Source: Methanosarcinales archaeon
Lineage (GTDB): Archaea; Halobacteriota; Methanosarcinia; Methanosarcinales; Methanocomedenaceae
NCBI GenBank assembly: GCA_023136155.1
Contig: JAGLRT010000143.1
Location: forward strand, 1 to 6,670
Reading direction: 5' to 3'
DNA length: 6,670 nt
Shown: positions 5,723-6,670 of the stretch, in pieces
Layout: each line of letters opens with the position of its first letter
Position numbering within the stretch: position 1 is the first letter of the stretch
Translations under genes and position numbers: made by a program
Notes under the pieces: model-generated
The model's input: only the letters and a program-made list of their open reading frames with translations
Told to the model about the DNA's origin: nothing
The model's database searches: none

Positions 5723-6373
5723 TCATGCACTTGATGCTGCGTAGACTTTCCCGAACATATTTGCAACTACAAGAGCTACATAAAAGTGCGCAAAAATCAT
5801 TATCACCCAGCCTATGAAAGGAATTAAGGCAAATAAACTTACTATTAACATTAATGCATATGAAACAATTATTACAATTATGTATTCTCCAATAACAGAT
5901 TTTATCCGAGATAATATTTCTCCGACCTTAAATACAGCACCCACTGAATCTTCTTTAGCATAAATTGATAATGCCATCGGTAACACCAGAAATAAAATAA
6001 ACAGCAGAACCAAACTGAACAGGTAACCTCCGATAACAGTCCCTATACTGGCAAAGGCAAAGTCACCAGATACGATAGATGCGATAATTGAGATTGCAGC
6101 CCCACCTACTGATAGAAACATTACAGCCAAAGGTATAAGCATATAAATAAATCCAACAATGACCACAAACAATCCTTTAACAAATAGATTACCAAAATCA
6201 TCCCATTCAGGCAGGCTAGATTTGCCATCAATGCCTCCACGCATAGTTTTGATATAATATCCCAATGCAATGAAATTTACGATTGGTATTAGCATTACCA
6301 GACCACCAATCAGTATTTTCTGAATCCATTCAACGTCATTTGCAGGAAACTTAACAGTTTCAACAATATCCAT
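5723..6373 (-). CDS. DUF4013 family multi-pass membrane protein
   Basis: An integral membrane protein of 216 aa with unknown function. The N-terminal segment has the DUF4013 pattern: a first hydrophobic helix (about 20-40, with LIPIVNFIALGYYIKTMRGG), then the short polar stretch DGKSSLPEWDDF (49-60) with LPEWDDF as the family hallmark, then GLFVVIVGFIYMLIP. Further hydrophobic helices are near 67-101, 110-138, 162-184 and 186-207, giving about five or six spans. No signal peptide, enzyme motif or cysteine is seen. The start is ATG 6373, because a strong GGAGG (6387-6383) lies 9 nt upstream. Starting at 6415 would add 14 residues that translate the promoter and ribosome binding site region. 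It is expressed from its own likely promoter and ends at a clear terminator. Confidence 0.82.
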   Translation of the reverse strand: MDIVETVKFPANDVEWIQKILIGGLVMLIPIVNFIALGYYIKTMRGGIDGKSSLPEWDDFGNLFVKGLFVVIVGFIYMLIPLAVMFLSVGGAAISIIASIVSGDFAFASIGTVIGGYLFSLVLLFILFLVLPMALSIYAKEDSVGAVFKVGEILSRIKSVIGEYIIVIIVSYALMLIVSLFALIPFIGWVIMIFAHFYVALVVANMFGKVYAASSA

Positions 6374-6382
6374 TAAATATGA

Positions 6383-6387
6383 CCTCC
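6383..6387 (-). promoter_or_regulatory. strong ribosome binding site of DUF4013 gene
   Basis: The minus strand reads AAGGAGGTCA before ATTTA and the ATG at 6373. The GGAGG core is complementary to the 16S rRNA 3' end. This fixes the start at 6373 and rules out the longer frame from 6415. Confidence 0.8.
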
Positions 6388-6457
6388 TTAATATTAAAAT
6401 TAAAATCAATGTCAACTTTCATAACATATATGCAATCGTTTAAAATTGCAATAAAAA

Positions 6458-6475
6458 TTATATACTGTCATGACA
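6458..6475 (-). promoter_or_regulatory. TATA-like box with adjoining palindrome, DUF4013 promoter
   Basis: On the minus strand GTATATAAT (6466-6458) is a good archaeal TATA box about 85-90 bp before the ATG, implying a leader near 60 nt. Directly upstream, sharing base 6466, is the perfect palindrome TGTCATGACA (6475-6466), which occupies the place of the BRE. This layout would suit an operator whose bound regulator blocks or helps TFB/TBP. No regulator gene is in the window. Confidence 0.4.
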
Positions 6476-6511
6476 TTTATAGTTATCGTGTATTTGGGCC
6501 TTGGGACAAAA

Positions 6512-6670
6512 TTATTCGATTTGAAAATTCCCTAAAATAACCTCATCTTCATGCAATAATATAATTTCTCGAATATAAAATTTTGCGTCATATTCCTTTA
6601 GAAAATCAATCACTTTTTCAGCACAATGTTTTTTGACTATAATAACTCCTCCCATAAGTTTTATGTGAGG
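6512..6670 (-). CDS. C-terminus of an AIR synthase (PurM)-like protein, partial
   Basis: The frame is open from the window edge to TAA at 6514-6512, giving the last 52 residues of a gene whose start lies beyond 6670. The piece contains LMGGVIIVKKHCAEKVIDFL, then KEYDAKFYIREI and DEVIL. This follows the end of AIR synthase family proteins, where an (N)MG-x-G(M/V)-hydrophobic strand is followed by a helix, then A-x-x-IGEI and a last strand. If it is PurM, it would catalyse phosphoribosylaminoimidazole formation in purine synthesis. The usual IGE is REI here, so another AIRS-family member (HypE, SelD, ThiL-like) is possible. It precedes DUF4013 on the same strand, with 138 bp between the two coding regions. 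Confidence 0.5.
   Translation of the reverse strand, partial: PHIKLMGGVIIVKKHCAEKVIDFLKEYDAKFYIREIILLHEDEVILGNFQIE

Noticed and set aside
6374..6415. N-terminal extension of the DUF4013 protein starting at 6415
   Set aside because: The extra 14 residues translate the AT-rich leader and the GGAGG ribosome binding site itself. ATG 6373 is correctly spaced from that site.
1..6670. CRISPR arrays, tRNA or rRNA genes
   Set aside because: No regularly spaced repeats, tRNA-like cloverleaf or rRNA-like sequence was seen on either strand.

Overview
The window looks like chromosomal DNA of a methanogen-type euryarchaeon, most probably in or near the Methanosarcinales/ANME-2 group. The reasons are a Re-citrate synthase-like DRE-TIM enzyme beside an isocitrate dehydrogenase-type enzyme, a short archaeal-style thioredoxin, an archaeal-looking DUF4013 membrane protein, archaeal TATA-like boxes, and GGTGA/GGAGG ribosome binding sites. 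This is judged from protein character and not from any search, so the rank is uncertain.

Layout. Bases 1-754 hold no intact long gene. They begin with a 10-bp tandem repeat and then contain what reads as a decayed gene in one frame, interrupted by stop codons and probably two frameshifts near its start. Its terminal stop overlaps the start of the next gene (TAATG). From 755 to 2943 runs a plus-strand cluster: thioredoxin, a metallo-beta-lactamase-fold exonuclease-like protein, and a short membrane-anchored RmuC-like nuclease whose start overlaps the stop of the exonuclease gene. A 132-bp gap with a possible promoter leads to an NADP-type isocitrate/isopropylmalate-family dehydrogenase (3076-4092). 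It converges on a minus-strand Re-citrate synthase-like gene (4162-5439), with a GC-rich hairpin and T-run between them. The 280-bp gap after that holds an unexplained 76-codon minus-strand open frame and a terminator. A minus-strand DUF4013 membrane protein follows (5723-6373), and the window ends inside the 3' end of a minus-strand gene resembling the C-terminus of AIR synthase (PurM) family proteins.

How the genes may work together. The synthase and dehydrogenase together suggest the oxidative half-TCA route to 2-oxoglutarate and glutamate (oxaloacetate + acetyl-CoA to citrate, then isocitrate to 2-oxoglutarate), with aconitase encoded elsewhere. The exonuclease-like and RmuC-like genes are translationally coupled and probably act in the same nucleic-acid processing or repair task. 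The thioredoxin precedes them but has its own spacing and a T-rich gap after it.

I did not find a clear new defence or mobile system. The most unusual items are the decayed gene whose stops are all TAA or TGA, a small Cys-x2-Cys-x2-Cys ORF overlapping the thioredoxin start, active-site departures in the dehydrogenase, and a perfect palindrome beside the putative DUF4013 promoter.
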